Assembly: GCA_947627705.1 (NCBI GenBank)
Contig: CANQXL010000005.1
Coordinates: 1-41,440, forward strand
DNA: 41,440 nt
Reading direction: 5' to 3'
From: an uncultured Clostridia bacterium
GTDB lineage: Bacteria > Bacillota > Clostridia > TANB77 > CAG-508
Positions 19,513-27,857 of this stretch are shown here, one piece after another (positions within the stretch are counted from its first letter, which is position 1; each line of letters starts with the position of its first letter). The notes under the pieces were generated by a model. The model saw only the letters and a program-made list of their open reading frames with translations. It ran no database searches and had not been told where the DNA came from. Position numbers and translations under genes: made by a program.

Positions 19513-20218
19513 ATGAAAAAAATATTAAAGAGTAATGCAGACTTGTTTGATTATTTAATGCATGCATATACATATGAGCTAGAAGAAGTTCCGACAAAAA
19601 ATGGAATGCAAAGAAGATTAAAAGATAAAGAATTAGAAAATGAACTGAAAAACAAAGTAAAAGAAAATATTAAGGTAAAAGATTTAGCTGTAGAATTAAA
19701 ATTAGGACCTGCATATAACCGAAGTTGTGGAAATGTTTGGATACAAATATACACTCCAGATAATAAAAGTGGCAGAAGGGGAAGATATGTTGGAATTTCA
19801 TTTTCAAAAGAAACAAATGAAGTAGAATTATGGATTCGGATTTGGAAAAACCGGAAAAAAACAAGCAGAAGTACTAGAGATTGCAAATAAATATAAAATA
19901 AGATATGCATTAATAGAACCAGAATTAAAGTATGATTTCGAATATAAAGAAAATTGCTATGATGCAATGTTTATACAAAAAAAGATTAATATTAATAATT
20001 TCAAAGAAGAAGATTTCCAAAGGGATCTTGAGTATATTTCAGAATTATATAAGGAATATGAAGCAAGATATGGCAGTTTGGGAGACCCGATTGAAGAAAA
20101 TAAAAATGCCAATAATATTAATTCTGTAACATATGAACAAATTAATGAAAAAATGCTAGATATTGTAGAAGAAATTGGAAAGCTTGCAGAAGCAATCAAA
20201 GAATTAAAAAATACTTGA
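19513..20218 (+). CDS. McrB N-terminal-domain-like (DUF3578) protein; +1 shift at CGG 19837
   Basis: The product (234 residues) has the layout of the domain found at the N-terminus of McrB-type restriction proteins: a helical start, then GNVWIQIYTPDNKSGRRGRYVGISFS, then ELWIGFGKTGKKQAEVLEIANKY. The zero frame ends at 19890. Skipping the C at 19837 yields WIGFGKTGKKQ (G109), matching the strand-turn-helix of the family, and a coiled, charged C-terminal part. No AAA+ GTPase domain is attached, so it is not a complete McrB. Its role could be nucleic-acid recognition or a relic of a defence gene; it sits just before a type I-like hsdSM pair. Confidence 0.7.
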
Positions 20219-20243
20219 CAACATTTCAACAATTTGTTATAAT
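20215..20243 (+). promoter_or_regulatory. Sigma-A promoter overlapping a stop codon
   Basis: TTGACA at 20215-20220 (overlapping the TGA stop of the preceding gene) and TATAAT at 20238-20243, 17 bases apart. It probably drives the Cys-rich gene at 20498, leaving a leader of about 245 bases that runs antisense to the candidate RNA at 20331-20401. Confidence 0.7.
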
Positions 20244-20330
20244 CTGACTATAACAAGAAAGAAATATAAATAATTATTGCAATAGAAAATCACAAATATT
20301 GAATTAAATATATACTTAAGGATTCTATGC

Positions 20331-20401
20331 AATAAAAAAGTTCTAAATAATTGGACCTTATTTAGAACTCTTGCATAAATATTTTGTTATATTTATACCA
20401 C
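20331..20401 (-). ncRNA. Candidate small RNA on the - strand (~70 nt)
   Basis: Read on the - strand, TTGCAT (20436-20431) and TATAAT (20413-20408) are 17 bases apart. About 40 bases downstream of the predicted start lies a perfect 12-bp hairpin (arms 20369-20358 and 20350-20339, 7-base loop) followed at once by a run of T. No protein gene on the - strand can use this terminator, so promoter plus terminator define a stand-alone transcript. The same hairpin on + lacks a T-run. Function is unknown; the transcript is antisense to the leader of the 20498 gene. Confidence 0.5.
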
Positions 20402-20497
20402 ATATTAATTATAACATAAAATCAAAATAAATGCAAAGTGTCTTTTATACTTCTTTCAAGTTTATAGATAAATTTATAAAAGAAAGGAGATAAAAAG

Positions 20498-20701
20498 ATG
20501 GAGTATATCGTAAATAAAAATGCCCAAATGGGTACAGGATGTCACAAGATACATACAAAGGAATGTAAAAATGGACCTAAAAAAGAAAATAGAATAGAAT
20601 TAAAAGAATGTATGTGTCCATTAGAAGCTGAAAAAAAGGCAAAAAAATATTTTACAATTGTAAATGGTTGCAAGTACTGTTGTAAATCAAATTGCCTTTA
20701 A
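20498..20701 (+). CDS. Small Cys-rich protein of unknown function (67 aa)
   Basis: The sequence begins MEYIVNKNAQMGTGCHKIH and ends NGCKYCCKSNCL. It has eight cysteines, a helix with AEKKAKKYF, and the pattern N-N-A-Q ... H-x-x-x-C ... VNGCKYC, which I recognise only as a recurring uncharacterised small bacterial protein type. AGAAAGGAG precedes the ATG. The cysteines suggest metal binding. It is expressed from the upstream 20215 promoter or a nearer one, and is followed by hsdS. Confidence 0.7.
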   Translation: MEYIVNKNAQMGTGCHKIHTKECKNGPKKENRIELKECMCPLEAEKKAKKYFTIVNGCKYCCKSNCL

Positions 20702-20759
20702 ATCAATAGGTCATAGGATGCTATGAAACCTAAATATGCTATAATGTGAGGTAGTAAAA

Positions 20760-21326
20760 ATGAAATTAGAGAAAATAGCAGATGTTATGATAGGGGTATT
20801 TGCGCAAAGAGAAAATGATCCACTAGGAGAAAATAGCTATTTGCTATTTTCTCTAAAAAACTATGAAGAAAAACAAAATTACGAAGAATTAAAAACAAAT
20901 AAAAATTTAAACAATAAATTAGCTAAAGAAGGGGATTTATTGTTTCGTTTGTTATACCCAAACAAAATAGTATATGTAGATAAGGAAATTGCTGGCAAAT
21001 TAATTACATCACAATTTTGTATAATTAGAACGGATAAAGAAATATTTGATCCGATAGTTCTAAAGTGGTATTTAGAAAGCAAAAATGCAGAATCAGAATT
21101 AACATCAAAAATTAATGGTTCAATAATAAAATCAATGTCACTTGCAAATCTAAGGACTTTAGATATTCCAAATATAGATAAGCAAGAACAGCAAAAAATG
21201 AAAAAATTGATTGCTCTATGGGAAAGTGAAAAAGAGATTTCAAAGGAAATATTACAAGAAAAAGAAAAACTTTATAATTTTTATCTTGAAGAAATTGCAA
21301 GAAAAGGAGAAAAATATGGTGTATAA
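20760..21326 (+). CDS. Type I restriction-modification specificity subunit-like protein (single half)
   Basis: The 188-residue product has the HsdS half-subunit layout: KLEKIADVMIGVFA at the start of one target-recognition domain, KEGDLLFRLLYPNKIVY and ITSQFCIIRT in the middle, INGSIIKSMSLANLRTLDIPNID, then a coiled-coil QQKMKKLIALWESEKEIS. Classical HsdS has two such halves, so this one would have to dimerise. It overlaps the methylase gene by 11 bases. A hairpin with arms GAGAAAATAGC/GCTATTTTCTC lies inside the coding sequence at 20828-20854. There is no hsdR in the window. Confidence 0.75.
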   Translation: MKLEKIADVMIGVFAQRENDPLGENSYLLFSLKNYEEKQNYEELKTNKNLNNKLAKEGDLLFRLLYPNKIVYVDKEIAGKLITSQFCIIRTDKEIFDPIVLKWYLESKNAESELTSKINGSIIKSMSLANLRTLDIPNIDKQEQQKMKKLIALWESEKEISKEILQEKEKLYNFYLEEIARKGEKYGV

Positions 21327-22656
21327 TTATAATGATAGCACAAACATATTGAAGCATAATTCTGTAAGTCAAGAAGAAATAAATATAGAACTAAAAGAAA
21401 TATACGAAAGTTTAAAACTTATCCCAGAATTCGGAACAATTTATATGGAATATTTATCAGCACTTATCTATTCAATATATGAAAATATAGATTTATTTAA
21501 GGATATAATACTTGTAAATGCAAGGTCAATAGAAGAAATAGTACGTTTAATAGATAAAAAGGTAAATGATATTAGAGAACAAGAAAAATCAAGAAAATTA
21601 TTTATGAATATCAGTTTTGAAGGAAGATTTACATCAAAAAATGGTACATCACTAAGGCAAGTTCTTATAAAGCTAACAAAATTGATTTTAGATATAAAAT
21701 CAAAGAATGCTAAGGCAAAGCTTGGAGAAGCCTTTGAATACGTAATAATGCTTGCTGAAAAGGATAAAAATATACCGTATTCAAATAAAGAATTTTATAC
21801 ACCTAAAGGTGTAGTAAAAACAATGGTGAATATGCTAAATATTTTTCCAGAATCTTCAATTTATAATCCAGCTTGTGGAACAGGAAATTTTATTACTGAA
21901 AGTGCAAAAAAAGGGAATATATATGTTTTTGGAGAGACTAAAAATTTAGGCAATTTTAATATTTGTATAACAAATTTATGGTTACATGATATATTTAACA
22001 AAAGAATAAAAGAAAATGACGAAGAAATCACTCCACAAGTTGATTTCGCAATATCAAATCCACCATTTGTATCTAAAAAAATAAATGAAGACCATTATAA
22101 TTTGGCATCTCACAAAGATAGTTATTTGAATTATTTGTCAAAAATGATAAATACTGTAAATAATTATGGGAAAGTATCAATAATACTTCCGCAAGGCTTT
22201 TTATTTAAAAAAACAAAATTTGATACCTATGTAAGAAGCAAACTTGTAAAAGATGGAATGATTGATGCAATTGTTGCATTACCTGAAAAAATATTTTTTG
22301 GCTCAAAAATACCTGCAGTTATTTTAATGATAGATAAAGGAAAACGAAACAAAAATATACTATTTATTGATGCGAGTAACGAATATGAAAGTATGAGAAA
22401 AACTAATATTTTAACAGAAGAAAATCAGAAAAAAATAGTAGATACATACAGAAAAAGAGAAACAATACAAAACTATTCATATTTAGCTAAATTAGAAGAA
22501 ATAGAAAAAAATGATTTTGATTTAAGCATCAAAAGATATATAAAAATTAAAAATGAAATCAAACAAATCAACAAAGAAGAAGTCGAAGAGAAAATATTTG
22601 AGTTAGAAAGAAAAAGAAAAGAAATACAAGAAGAAATACAGAGACTTTTGAAGTAA
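21316..22656 (+). CDS. Type I-like N6-adenine DNA methyltransferase (HsdM family)
   Basis: The 446-residue protein has an N-terminal helical domain, then EFYTPKGVVKTMVNML, the SAM-binding motif NPACGTGNFITES, the catalytic motif SNPPF, and SIILPQGFLF as in HsdM. A long charged coiled coil (EEKIFELERKRKEIQEEIQ) ends it. The ATG at 21316 has AAAAGGAG 6 bases before it and overlaps the hsdS stop; an upstream in-frame ATG at 21211 is not needed. With the half-size specificity subunit and no nuclease nearby, it may be an orphan methylation system with an epigenetic role, or hsdR may lie elsewhere. Confidence 0.82.
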   Translation: MVYNYNDSTNILKHNSVSQEEINIELKEIYESLKLIPEFGTIYMEYLSALIYSIYENIDLFKDIILVNARSIEEIVRLIDKKVNDIREQEKSRKLFMNISFEGRFTSKNGTSLRQVLIKLTKLILDIKSKNAKAKLGEAFEYVIMLAEKDKNIPYSNKEFYTPKGVVKTMVNMLNIFPESSIYNPACGTGNFITESAKKGNIYVFGETKNLGNFNICITNLWLHDIFNKRIKENDEEITPQVDFAISNPPFVSKKINEDHYNLASHKDSYLNYLSKMINTVNNYGKVSIILPQGFLFKKTKFDTYVRSKLVKDGMIDAIVALPEKIFFGSKIPAVILMIDKGKRNKNILFIDASNEYESMRKTNILTEENQKKIVDTYRKRETIQNYSYLAKLEEIEKNDFDLSIKRYIKIKNEIKQINKEEVEEKIFELERKRKEIQEEIQRLLK

Positions 22657-22747
22657 ACTTTTCTAAGTCAGATAGGTTTTAAAATTTAAGTTAAAAACTT
22701 GTAGTGGTTTACAATTTTAGTAAAAATTATAAAAATAGGAGTTAAAA

Positions 22748-23206
22748 ATGTTATTTACAACCTTATGTTATATAGAAAAAGACGGAAAATATTTAATGCT
22801 TCATAGGACAAAAAAGAAGAACGACATAAATGAAGGAAAATGGATAGGAATAGGTGGAAAATTTGAAGAAGGCGAGAGCCCAGAAGAATGTGTTGTAAGA
22901 GAAGTAAAAGAAGAAACTGGAATCAAGCTTAAATCATATAAATTAAGAGCACTTGTAACTTTTGTATCCACAGAGTTTGGAGTTGAATACATGTATATAT
23001 TTACATCAAATGATTTTGAAGGAAAAATAACAGAATGTAACGAAGGCGAGCTTAAATGGATTGACAAAGAAGAAGTAATGAATCTTAATTTATGGGAAGG
23101 GGATAAAATTTTCCTAGAAAAATTAAAAAAGGACGATAAATTTTTCACGTTAAAGATTGAATATGAAGGCGAAAAACTTGCAAGATACGATTTAAGGGAA
23201 TATTAA
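22748..23206 (+). CDS. Nudix hydrolase, MutT/8-oxo-dGTP diphosphatase type
   Basis: The 152-residue protein has an intact Nudix box, GKFEEGESPEECVVREVKEETGI (G-x5-E-x7-REVxEE), at about residues 38-60. The preceding LMLHRTKKKNDINEGKWIGIGG is typical of the YtkD/MutT-like group. It probably hydrolyses an oxidised or non-canonical nucleotide. Substrate cannot be fixed from sequence. It stands alone after hsdM with a GGAG ribosome site. Confidence 0.88.
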   Translation: MLFTTLCYIEKDGKYLMLHRTKKKNDINEGKWIGIGGKFEEGESPEECVVREVKEETGIKLKSYKLRALVTFVSTEFGVEYMYIFTSNDFEGKITECNEGELKWIDKEEVMNLNLWEGDKIFLEKLKKDDKFFTLKIEYEGEKLARYDLREY

Positions 23207-23258
23207 AATAAAAGGATTCTTACATGGAAAATTATTTAAAGAAGGGAAGAAAAGCAAA

Positions 23259-24149
23259 ATGGAAAAAGAAATTTCCAAGCTTCTTAAAGAAAAATTAATT
23301 AAACAATATGGAGAAGATTTAACAAGAAAGATTTTGTCTGGCTATATGGAAAAGAAAAATGCAAGTCTAAGAGTTAATACATTAAAAACAAGTGTAGACG
23401 AAATAAAGAAAAATTTAATAGAAAACGAAATTGAATATAAGGAAGTAAAATGGAGTAAAGAAGCACTAATACTGCAAAATGTTGAAGAAGAAAAAATAAG
23501 AGAATTAGACATATATAAAGATGGAAAAATATATATGCAAAGTTTATCATCAATGATTCCTGCAATTGTACTAGAACCAAAGACAGGTGAAAACATATTA
23601 GACATGGCTGCAGCACCAGGTGGCAAAACCACACAAATGGCCGCACTATCTGGAAATGGAGCAATGATTACAGCATGTGAAAAAAATAAAATAAGATTTG
23701 AAAGAATGAAATATAATTTGCAAAAACAGGGAGCAACAAGGGTAAATGCATTAATGCAAGATTCAAGAAGACTTGACGATTTCTTTAAATTTGATAAAAT
23801 TTTGCTTGATGCACCATGTAGTGGAAGCGGAACAGATAATATATTTAAGCCAAATTTTACAAAAGAATTAATAGAAAAATCTGCAAAAACAGAGCAAGAA
23901 CTTATAGAAAAAGCTATAAAGATTTTAAAAAAAGATGGAATAATTGTATATTCTACTTGTTCAATTTTAGAAGAAGAAAACGAAGAAGTAGTAGAAAAAA
24001 TATTAAAAAAGGCAAATGCAGAGATATTAGAGATAAATGAAATAGAAGATATACAGAAGCTTCCAACAAGAATAAAAGGAACAATGTGTATAATGCCAAG
24101 TAAATTATATGAAGGATTTTTTATTGCAAAAATAAGGAAAATTAAATAG
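23259..24149 (+). CDS. RNA cytosine-C5 methyltransferase (RsmB/RsmF/NSUN family)
   Basis: A 296-residue SAM-dependent methyltransferase with SLRVNTLKT near the start, ILDMAAAPGGKTTQMAAL as motif I, DAPCSGSGT with the conserved Cys of motif IV, and YSTCSILEEENE with the catalytic Cys of motif VI. The short C-terminus and lack of an N-terminal NusB domain fit RsmF-like or YebU-short forms more than full RsmB. Likely substrate is rRNA. There is no in-frame CGG; AGCGGA within the motif IV region is read in frame as AGC GGA. Confidence 0.88.
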   Translation: MEKEISKLLKEKLIKQYGEDLTRKILSGYMEKKNASLRVNTLKTSVDEIKKNLIENEIEYKEVKWSKEALILQNVEEEKIRELDIYKDGKIYMQSLSSMIPAIVLEPKTGENILDMAAAPGGKTTQMAALSGNGAMITACEKNKIRFERMKYNLQKQGATRVNALMQDSRRLDDFFKFDKILLDAPCSGSGTDNIFKPNFTKELIEKSAKTEQELIEKAIKILKKDGIIVYSTCSILEEENEEVVEKILKKANAEILEINEIEDIQKLPTRIKGTMCIMPSKLYEGFFIAKIRKIK

Positions 24150-24158
24150 GATAAACAC

Positions 24159-24206
24159 AAAAACACTTTCCTAGTCTATATAATATATAGATAGGAGAGT
24201 GTTTTT
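24159..24206 (+). terminator. Terminator hairpin that also contains the next gene's ribosome site
   Basis: AAAAACACTTTCCTA with CTATATA pairs with TATATAG and the AGGA..AGTGTTTTT arm, with small mismatches, ending in T5 directly before the ATG at 24207. The right arm includes AGGAG, the Shine-Dalgarno of the DUF305 gene, so folding would hide that site. TATAAT lies in the loop. Confidence 0.65.
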
Positions 24207-24776
24207 ATGGAAAATTCAAGTGCATTTGAAGCAAAGGAGTATTTTATGCAATTTGATAAAATATTAAATGAAATGGAAAGTAAAATGCTATCATTTAATA
24301 CAACCAGTAATATAACAATAAATTTTATAGAATGTATGATACCCCATCATGAAGCAGCAATATATATGTGTGAAAATCTACTTACATATACAAATTATCA
24401 ACCTCTATATGAAATATCAAATAATATAATTAAAATGCAAACAAGAGGAATAGCACAAATGAAAGAAATAGTAAGAACAACATTAATTCCTGCAAATACA
24501 CAAAGAGCAGTTACAACATATGAAAATAGATATTTAGAAATAACAAAAAATATGATAAGTAAAATGAAAAATAGTCCAAGGTACCAAAATATAAATTTAA
24601 GTTTTACGTATGAAATGATACCACATCACGAGGGTGCTGTAGAAATGTGCAATAATTTACTGCAATATAGAATAGATCCTAGACTTAAAATAGTTGCACA
24701 AACAATAATAAGAGAGCAAAGTAAAGGAATTATAGAACTGAAAAATATTCAAGAAAATATAAGAAATGGAAGATAA
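24207..24776 (+). CDS. DUF305 family protein (two HH motifs)
   Basis: The 189-residue protein has two repeats of the DUF305 pattern: ECMIPHHEAAIYMCENLL (about residues 46-63) and YEMIPHHEGAVEMCNNLL (about 135-152), each followed by an amphipathic helix (IIKMQTRGIAQMKEI, IIREQSKGIIELKNI). The family adopts a four-helix, ferritin-like fold and the His pairs probably bind metal. No signal peptide is evident, so it is probably cytoplasmic. It has its own ribosome site inside the preceding hairpin and is followed by a promoter/terminator pair. Confidence 0.88.
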   Translation: MENSSAFEAKEYFMQFDKILNEMESKMLSFNTTSNITINFIECMIPHHEAAIYMCENLLTYTNYQPLYEISNNIIKMQTRGIAQMKEIVRTTLIPANTQRAVTTYENRYLEITKNMISKMKNSPRYQNINLSFTYEMIPHHEGAVEMCNNLLQYRIDPRLKIVAQTIIREQSKGIIELKNIQENIRNGR

Positions 24777-24805
24777 ATTGCATTTTTAAAAGAAAAAAAT
24801 AATTC

Positions 24806-24834
24806 TTGACAAAAGGATAAAAGCGATATATAAT
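24806..24834 (+). promoter_or_regulatory. Consensus sigma-A promoter directly in front of a terminator
   Basis: TTGACA at 24806-24811 and TATAAT at 24829-24834, 17 bases apart, a perfect match. The predicted start point near 24841 falls in the left arm of the hairpin at 24837-24864. Confidence 0.75.
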
Positions 24835-24836
24835 AC

Positions 24837-24876
24837 AGCTAATGTATGAATTTATACATTAGCTTATTTTTTTATT
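24837..24876 (+). terminator. Strong intrinsic terminator between DUF305 and comM
   Basis: AGCTAATGTAT (24837-24847) pairs perfectly with ATACATTAGCT (24854-24864) and is followed by TATTTTTTTATTT. It ends transcription from upstream. Transcripts from the 24806 promoter would begin inside its left arm. Confidence 0.8.
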
Positions 24877-24936
24877 TAATTTTTAAATCAAAAAACGAAT
24901 ATCTCGTTTAAAAAATCAAAAAAAGAGGGAAATAAA

Positions 24937-26477
24937 ATGTTATCAATTGTTAAAAGTATGTCTTTGCATGGACTTTCTGGCATTTTACTTAGCATAGAAA
25001 TTGATATATCACGGTGGGCTACCTACATGGGAAATTGTCGGACTTCCAGATGCAAGTGTAAGAGAATCAAAAGAGAGAATAAAAGCAGCCATAAAAAATA
25101 CAAATATAAGATTAGAAAGTAGAAGAATAGTAATAAATTTGTCTCCAGCAGATACAAAAAAGGAAGGTTCAATGTATGATTTACCAATGGCTGTTGCGAT
25201 ACTTATGGCAAACCAAGTTATTAAACAAATTAATCTAGAAGATACAATAATTATAGGCGAGCTTTCATTAAATGGAAAAATAAATAAAGTAAATGGTGTA
25301 TTTCCAATTGCACTTGAGGCAAGTAAAATGGGAATAAAGCAAATAATACTTCCAAAAGAAAACGAAAAAGAAGCATCAATAGTTCAAGACCTAGAAGTTA
25401 TTGGTGTAGATAATTTAAAAGAAGTTATAGATTATCTAAATCGGACACATAAAATTAAAATGTGAAAAGTTAGACTTAACAGATATTTTTTACGATAACA
25501 CAAAATATAAATTTGATTTTGCCGATGTAAAAGGACAAGAAAATGTAAAAAGAGCGTTAGAAGTTGCAGCTGCTGGTGGACACAACTGCATTTTAATCCG
25601 GATCTCCTGGTTCTCGGGAAAACTTACATGGCTAAATGCCTTCCATCAATACTTCCAGATTTAAATCTAAGTGAATCACTTGAAATCACCAAAATACATA
25701 GCATATCTGGACTCCTTAAGCCAGATACACCAATAATAACAAAAAGGCCATTTAGAGCGCCACACCATACAATATCAGGAGCTTCTCTTATACGGTGGCG
25801 GTAGGATCCCAAAGCCAGGAGAGATAAGTATTGCACATAATGGAGTGCTATTCTTAGACGAATTGACAGAATTTAATAAACACACACTTGAACTAATGAG
25901 AGGGCCATTAGAAGACAAACAAGTAAGTATAAATAGAGTAAATGCTAGTTTAATTTATCCATGTAATTTTATGCTAATATCTTCTATGAATCCGTGTCCG
26001 TGTGGTTATTACGGCTCAAAAGAAAAAAATTGTACTTGCACAAGAGAACAAATAAGTAGATATATAGGTAAAATTAGTGGACCACTTCTAGATAGAATTG
26101 ATATTCATGTCGAAGTAGAGCCAGTTAGTTATCAAAAATTAGATAAACAAGAAAAAGAAGAATCATCAGAAGAAATAAGGAAAAGAGTAAATAAGGCAAG
26201 ACAAATTGCAAAAGAAAGATATAAGGAATACAAAATATATTCAAATTCAGAATTAACTCAAGAATTAATTCAAAAATATTGCAAAATAGGCACAAAAGAA
26301 CGAGAAGTATTAAAGAATGCTTTTGAAAAATTAGGATTAAGTGCTAGAGCATATAATAGAATTCTTAAACTTTCAAGAACAATTGCAGATTTAGACGATA
26401 AAGAAAATATAGAAGTAAAGCATATAGCAGAAGCAATTAAATATAGAGAGTTAGACAGAAAATATTGGGGTAATTAG
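24937..26477 (+). CDS. comM: Mg-chelatase-like AAA+ ATPase ComM/YifB; +1 shifts at CGG 25012, 25442, 25599, 25615 and 25793
   Basis: ComM is a hexameric helicase-like ATPase that promotes branch migration during natural transformation in some bacteria. Five in-frame CGG codons each need the C skipped: DISGGLPTWEIVGLPDA (G26), LNGHIKLKCEKL (G169), LIGSPGSGKTYMA (G221 and G226, both within Walker A and only 16 bases apart), and SGASLIGGGRIPKPGE (G285). After this the 511-residue protein matches the family in length and order: an N-terminal S5-like domain, Walker A, HNGVLFLDEL (Walker B), MNPCPCGYYG with the zinc-type cysteines, and a C-terminal lid with LSARAYNRILKLSRT. dprA follows 27 bases later, a common pairing. 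Confidence 0.95.
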
Positions 26478-26504
26478 CGATGTGAGTATAAGGGGGAGTA
26501 TAGT

Positions 26505-27395
26505 TTGAACGTAGAAGAAATAAGCTTGGAAGACAAAGAATATCCGGAAATGCTTAAAAAGATAAAAAATCCGCCTATAAAAATATATGTTAAAGGAAAT
26601 AAAAAAATACTTAATGATAAAGCTATTGCAATAGTTGGGTCTAGAGATTGCACAGAAAAGGGAAAAGAGAATGCAAGAATGTTTTCAATAAATCTTGCAA
26701 AAGCAGGATTTACAATTGTAAGTGGAATGGCAAAGGGAATAGATTCAGCATCACATATAGGAGCAATAGATGTATGTGGAAAAACAATAGCAGTTCTTGG
26801 ATGTGGGATAAATTATGTGTATCCTAAAGAAAATGAAGAAATATATAAAAAAATTATAGAAACAGGAGGAGCAATAGTAAGCGAATATCAGGATATGATT
26901 GAGCCAGATTCAGAAAAATTTAGAAATAGAAATAGAATAGTTAGTGGATTGAGTCTTGGAATATTGGTAGTTGAAGCAGAACTTAGAAGCGGAACTTCAA
27001 TAACAGCAAGATATGCAAAAGAACAAAATAGGGATGTATTTTGCATACCAAATGCAATAGAAAATAAAAAAGGTATTGGAACAAATAAGCTGATACAGAA
27101 AGGAGCAAAACTTGTAATAGAACCGAATGACATAATAGAAAAGTACACAGGGTGCAAGCTTAAACAAATAACAATAGAAGACATAGAAAATAAAAATAAG
27201 ATTGACTTAAGCAATATAAAAGAAGAATATCGAGAAATTTGTAAAGTGATTCAAGAAGAGAGTTTAGGAATAAACGATATAAGCAAAAAGGTAAATTTAG
27301 ATATTTCTGAGCTATACCAAAGACTACTACTTATGGAGTTAGAAGATATTATAGAAATAAAACAAAATAAATATGTTATAAAGGGAGTAAAATAA
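26505..27395 (+). CDS. dprA: DNA-processing protein DprA/Smf
   Basis: DprA binds incoming single-stranded DNA and loads RecA in transformation. The 296-residue product starts with TTG at 26505 after a strong GGGGGAG site. The Rossmann-like core shows IAIVGSRDCTEKG, AGFTIVSGMAKGIDSASHIGA, IAVLGCGINYVYPKEN and FRNRNRIVSGLS, all diagnostic. A C-terminal winged-helix-like part (residues ~235-296) follows. It sits between comM and yraN, the usual Firmicute order. There is no in-frame CGG. Confidence 0.95.
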   Translation: MNVEEISLEDKEYPEMLKKIKNPPIKIYVKGNKKILNDKAIAIVGSRDCTEKGKENARMFSINLAKAGFTIVSGMAKGIDSASHIGAIDVCGKTIAVLGCGINYVYPKENEEIYKKIIETGGAIVSEYQDMIEPDSEKFRNRNRIVSGLSLGILVVEAELRSGTSITARYAKEQNRDVFCIPNAIENKKGIGTNKLIQKGAKLVIEPNDIIEKYTGCKLKQITIEDIENKNKIDLSNIKEEYREICKVIQEESLGINDISKKVNLDISELYQRLLLMELEDIIEIKQNKYVIKGVK

Positions 27396-27397
27396 AT

Positions 27398-27751
27398 ATG
27401 AATAGAAAACAAATAGAAGGAAATTTTGGAGAAAAGCAAGCAACAAAATATTTGGAAGGCTTAGGGTATGAAATAATTTGTAATAATTTTAAGTGTATGC
27501 AAGGAGAAATAGATATTATTGCAAGAGATAAAAATGAGATAGTATTTGTTGAAGTTAAAACAAGAGCAAGCTTAAGGTATGGTAATCCTAAGGAAGCGGT
27601 AGACGAAAGAAAATTAGATCATATTTTTAAAGCTGGCAAGTATTATTTATATAAAAATCATGAAGAAAATAAATTTGTAAGAATTGATGTTATTGAGGTT
27701 TATCTAAGGTATGGAGATATAATGATAAATCATATAAAGCAGGCTGTGTAA
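27398..27751 (+). CDS. yraN: YraN family (UPF0102) nuclease-like protein
   Basis: A 117-residue protein starting two bases after dprA ends. The fold signature is GEKQATKYLEGLGYEI, QGEIDIIARD and IVFVEVKTR, the D-x(n)-E-x-K core of the endonuclease-like superfamily, then a helix GNPKEAVDERK. The biochemical role is not established; its position behind comM-dprA is common. Confidence 0.92.
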   Translation: MNRKQIEGNFGEKQATKYLEGLGYEIICNNFKCMQGEIDIIARDKNEIVFVEVKTRASLRYGNPKEAVDERKLDHIFKAGKYYLYKNHEENKFVRIDVIEVYLRYGDIMINHIKQAV

Positions 27752-27796
27752 TAAATGTAAAAAATTGTATTCTTATACCATACAGCCCGTATTAGC

Positions 27797-27825
27797 TTGT
27801 TTTTTTTAAAATCATATGATATAAT
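27797..27825 (+). promoter_or_regulatory. Sigma-A type promoter for era
   Basis: TTGTTT at 27797-27802 and TATAAT at 27820-27825 with a 17-base spacer. The -35 overlaps the start of a T8 run that may be the tail of a weak GGCTGT/ACAGCC terminator after yraN. Confidence 0.55.
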
Positions 27826-27857
27826 CCTATCAAATAAATGAAAAAGGAATATATGCT

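Noticed and set aside
19838-19855. A second CGG shift in the McrB-N-like gene at AACCGGAAA
   Set aside because: Once the C at 19837 is skipped this CGG is out of frame (ACC GGA) and needs no correction.
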